From contig JAAUOI010000111.1 of assembly GCA_012036375.1 (NCBI GenBank), positions 1 through 8,664 of the forward strand: a DNA stretch of 8,664 nt, written 5' to 3'. The stretch comes from Allobrachymonas sp. GTDB taxonomy: Bacteria > Pseudomonadota > Gammaproteobacteria > Burkholderiales > Burkholderiaceae_C. The notes under the pieces were generated by a model. The model saw nothing but the letters and a program-made list of their open reading frames with translations. It had not been told where the DNA came from and did no database searches. Both the position numbers and the translations under genes were made by a program. Below, one piece after another: positions 6,371-8,664 of this stretch (position 1 is its first letter; every line of letters starts with the position of its first letter).

Positions 6371-7293
6371 GCCAACTGGCGCATGAACAATGCGGCCTGA
6401 TGCCAATCCTCGCTTTGCATCGCATGGCCTCCTTCTCGCTCCACTAAACGCAAAGCTCCGTGATCAGGCCAATATGGCTTGAGCAAAGAGTAGGCATGGC
6501 GCGTGCCCATCGGATTGGCCCAAGCATCTTGCTGTGCTTGCAAAATCAGCAGTGGGCGCGGTGCAATGGTTGCCCACAAAGGCATGCAATCGATTTCTTG
6601 AAGACGCTGCTGCACAACGGGGTCGCCGGTTTGCTTGCTGAGCCAATGCGGGAAGGTGTGAGCCAACTCGTGCAGGCTTTCAGCACCAACACTTCTCACC
6701 TCAAGAGAGGCTATGCCGCCCGTGCCGCTGTTGTTGGCAACAACCGCGTCGATGCTTGAATCCAAGGCCGTGCAGAGCAAGGCTACTTTGCCGCCACGAG
6801 AATGGCCGATCACGCCGATTTTTGCTTGCGGGCTGATTTCGCGCAGCACTTGCGCATTGAGCGACAAGCTCCATGCCCAAACGCTCAAGCAGCCACTTGT
6901 AGCTTGCGGAAACTGCTCATAAAAAGCGCCCTGTCTTTGCGCCGATGGCGCATCATGCGCAAAAGACAGTCGATCAAACCAAGCCAGCGCCACGCCTTGC
7001 GCCAGACAAGTTTGCGCAGCATGAATGTTCACAATATGCGGCCAACATCCATCGGGACTGAGCAGCATGCGTTGGCCTGATGGTGCAGATTCTGCTGAAT
7101 CCGTTGTTGGTGTGAAAACATGTAAAAACCAATGCAGCCACTCTGGATGGCCAGCGCTGATCCGCCATTGTGATAAACGACCCAAGGGCTGAGACAATTC
7201 ATGCACGATCTGGTAGGCCAGAGGTGGTCGATGCGAAATAGGAGCACCGAAAAGCGCTTGCATCCAATATTCGCTCAAAGATGGTTGTGTCAT
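6367..7293 (-). CDS. Alpha/beta hydrolase, CE15 (glucuronoyl esterase)-like
   Basis: This 308-residue serine hydrolase resembles the CE15/acetylxylan-esterase-like group. The nucleophile elbow is GVIGHSRGGKVAL (160-172, Ser165), followed by the strand end VANNSGTGG (185-193), FPHW (214-217), IAPRPLLIL (243-251), D256 in QQDAWANP and a late His290 in EGGHAM. The order GHSRxGK, NNSGxGG, FPHW, APRPL is the usual CE15 order. It is shorter than secreted CE15 enzymes (around 400 residues) and has no signal peptide, so it should act in the cytoplasm, perhaps on a small imported ester. Substrate is unknown. The catalytic acid may be D256 or a family-specific Glu; I cannot decide from sequence. It converges on rfaE2 with overlapping stop codons and is divergent from a sugar-type ABC binding protein, which may link it to the uptake system. 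No clear ribosome site precedes the ATG. Confidence 0.85.
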   Translation of the reverse strand: MTQPSLSEYWMQALFGAPISHRPPLAYQIVHELSQPLGRLSQWRISAGHPEWLHWFLHVFTPTTDSAESAPSGQRMLLSPDGCWPHIVNIHAAQTCLAQGVALAWFDRLSFAHDAPSAQRQGAFYEQFPQATSGCLSVWAWSLSLNAQVLREISPQAKIGVIGHSRGGKVALLCTALDSSIDAVVANNSGTGGIASLEVRSVGAESLHELAHTFPHWLSKQTGDPVVQQRLQEIDCMPLWATIAPRPLLILQAQQDAWANPMGTRHAYSLLKPYWPDHGALRLVEREGGHAMQSEDWHQAALFMRQLA

Positions 7294-7318
7294 CCGAATC
7301 GATCTATCAGGGTTTGTG

Positions 7319-7332
7319 ATGATCTAAATCAT
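7319..7332. promoter_or_regulatory. Small palindrome between divergent genes (possible operator)
   Basis: ATGAT (7319-7323), a 4-nt spacer and ATCAT (7328-7332) form a 14-bp inverted repeat in the 99-bp gap between the hydrolase and binding-protein starts. The position suits a shared operator for both genes. The arms are short, so this is tentative, and I could not find a strong promoter pair around it. Confidence 0.25.
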
Positions 7333-7392
7333 ATTCTCACTGGGCTCAGTTCGGGTTAAGGTTGCTGTTTGATATTCTTACTGGAGACCACC

Positions 7393-8664
7393 ATGCTTTT
7401 CTCATCCATTTTCCGTCGTCATTTGCTGGCCGCTGCAGCCGTTTCTTTGCTTTCGGCCACCGCGCAAGCCGCCGATATTCGCGTCATGTGCTACCAAGAT
7501 GGCATTGAGTGCGATGTCACGGCAGAGTTGATCAAGCGCTTTGAAGCGCAAAACCCTGGCACCAAGGTGATCTTGGATGTCGTGCCCTACAAAACCATTG
7601 TTGAGCAACTTCCCGTGCAACTGGCCGCTGGTCAGGGCCCTGATATTGCTCGCGTGACGGATCTCGGGGGTTTGTCCAAATACTATATGGACATTTCCGC
7701 GCATGTGAAAGACCGCGCTTACTGGGACAGAAGCTTTGGCGGCACTGCTGCTTGGCTGCGTCCTGAGCCTAGCGACCGCGGTATCTACGGCTTCATGACG
7801 CAGCTGACGATGACCGGCCCGTATGTCAACAAAACCTTGTTCGAGCAAGCCAAGATTGCTTTGCCAGGGCCTCGCGCCACTTGGGAAGAATGGGTCGATG
7901 CCACGCGCAAAGTAGCCACCGCCACCAAAACCAAAGCCGCCATGGCTTGGGATCGCTCCGGCCACCGCTTTGCAGGCCCCGCCATCAGCTATGGCGCAAA
8001 GATTTTTGATGCGCAAGGCAATGCCGTGATTGATGACGGCTACAAAACAGCCGTCAATAAATTCGTCGGCTGGCACAAAGATGGCGCGATGCTTCGCGAA
8101 GTCTGGGCAGGCTCGGGCGGCTCGACTTATGCCGATTCGATTGGCGAATTCATCAATGGCAATGCCGTGATGGTGCTCTCGGGAAGCTGGCAAATTGGCC
8201 GCTTGCAGAAGGATATTGGCAATAAATTTGACTGGGTGGCAGTGCCCAACCCCTGCGGTCCCGCTGCCTGCTCTGGCATCCCCGGCGGCTCGGCTTGGGT
8301 GGCTCTGAAGACCAGCAAAGCGCCAAAAGATGTGGGCGCATTCCTCGATTTCATGGCCAGCGATGCCGCGTATGCCGAGTTCACCGGCCGCACCAACAAC
8401 ATCCCCGCCCATTTGGGCATGGCAGGCAAGGTGAAATACACCTCCACGCAACCCGCAGTCACCAGTGCACTGGCGTATTCAGCACGGGCGTGGGCAATCT
8501 CGCGCCAGCGGCCTTCCAATTCCAAGGCTACAAATTCAACCGCGCCATCATGCTGCCTACCGTGGCGCGTGTGACGCAAGCGATTGTGGGCGAGATGAGC
8601 ACGGAGGAAGCTATTACCAAGCTCAATGCGGACATGCAAGACGCGATCAAGCAGGCCCAGAAAT
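7393..8664 (+). CDS. ABC transporter substrate-binding protein, sugar (family 1) type; apparent frameshift, 3'-partial
   Basis: This periplasmic binding protein belongs to the UgpB/MalE-like group (COG1653) that delivers sugars or glycerol-phosphate-type solutes to an inner-membrane ABC permease. The ATG at 7393 is chosen over a TTG 24 nt upstream because GGAG (7383-7386) sits 6 nt before it. A signal peptide covers residues 1-26 with RR at 8-9, a hydrophobic core and AQA before the cut; a Tat route is possible but unproven. Family features include the early FEAQNPGTKV, QLAAGQGPDIARV, the central ATWEEWVDATRKVA and SGSWQIGRL, and GIPGGSAWVALKTSKAPKD. The reading frame slips near 8473-8475: adding one G restores AVFSTGVGNLAPAAFQFQGYK and an open frame through EEAITKLNADMQDAIKQAQK to the window edge, a normal family C-terminus. 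As read, translation stops at 8574. Permease and ATPase genes probably follow outside the window. The ligand cannot be named. Confidence 0.88.

Noticed and set aside
7402..8451. Minus-strand open frame of 349 codons opposite the binding protein
   Set aside because: It is a shadow of a gene with a clear signal peptide and binding-protein blocks.

Overview
The window looks like a stretch of betaproteobacterial chromosome, most likely Burkholderiales. This is inferred from codon style, gene families and a stand-alone heptose adenylyltransferase gene of the type common there; no marker gene settles the taxon. There is no sign of an insertion sequence, phage, CRISPR array, tRNA or rRNA.

Left block (1-3272, minus strand): a tight three-gene operon read right to left. 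A COG2907-type FAD oxidoreductase overlaps a DUF1365 protein by 4 nt (ATGA), and 15 nt later a cyclopropane-fatty-acyl-phospholipid synthase-type methyltransferase begins and runs off the window start. This trio is a known lipid-modification neighbourhood, often under light or singlet-oxygen control. The 742-bp gap at 3273-4014 holds a candidate promoter with short direct repeats, a purine-rich tract and a compact inverted-repeat structure. Divergent from the operon lies a MerR-family regulator with a C-terminal cobalamin-binding domain of the CarH/LitR photoreceptor type (4015-4944). The simplest reading is a B12-dependent light switch controlling an adjacent membrane fatty-acid modification operon. 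Its B12 motif is intact, but the His next to the cap-domain Trp that traps cobalt after illumination in Thermus CarH is replaced by Met.

Middle block (5020-6370, plus strand): a ferritin-like di-iron protein resembling acyl-ACP desaturases, broken by an apparent one-base deletion in a T run, then rfaE2 (D-glycero-beta-D-manno-heptose 1-phosphate adenylyltransferase, LPS core precursor), joined by an ATGA overlap.

Right block (6367-8664): a CE15-like alpha/beta hydrolase on the minus strand whose stop codon overlaps that of rfaE2, then, divergently, a periplasmic sugar-type ABC transporter substrate-binding protein. The latter also carries an apparent one-base deletion near its C-terminus and runs off the window end. 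Two single-base deletions in otherwise well-preserved genes make sequencing or assembly error a serious possibility for both.
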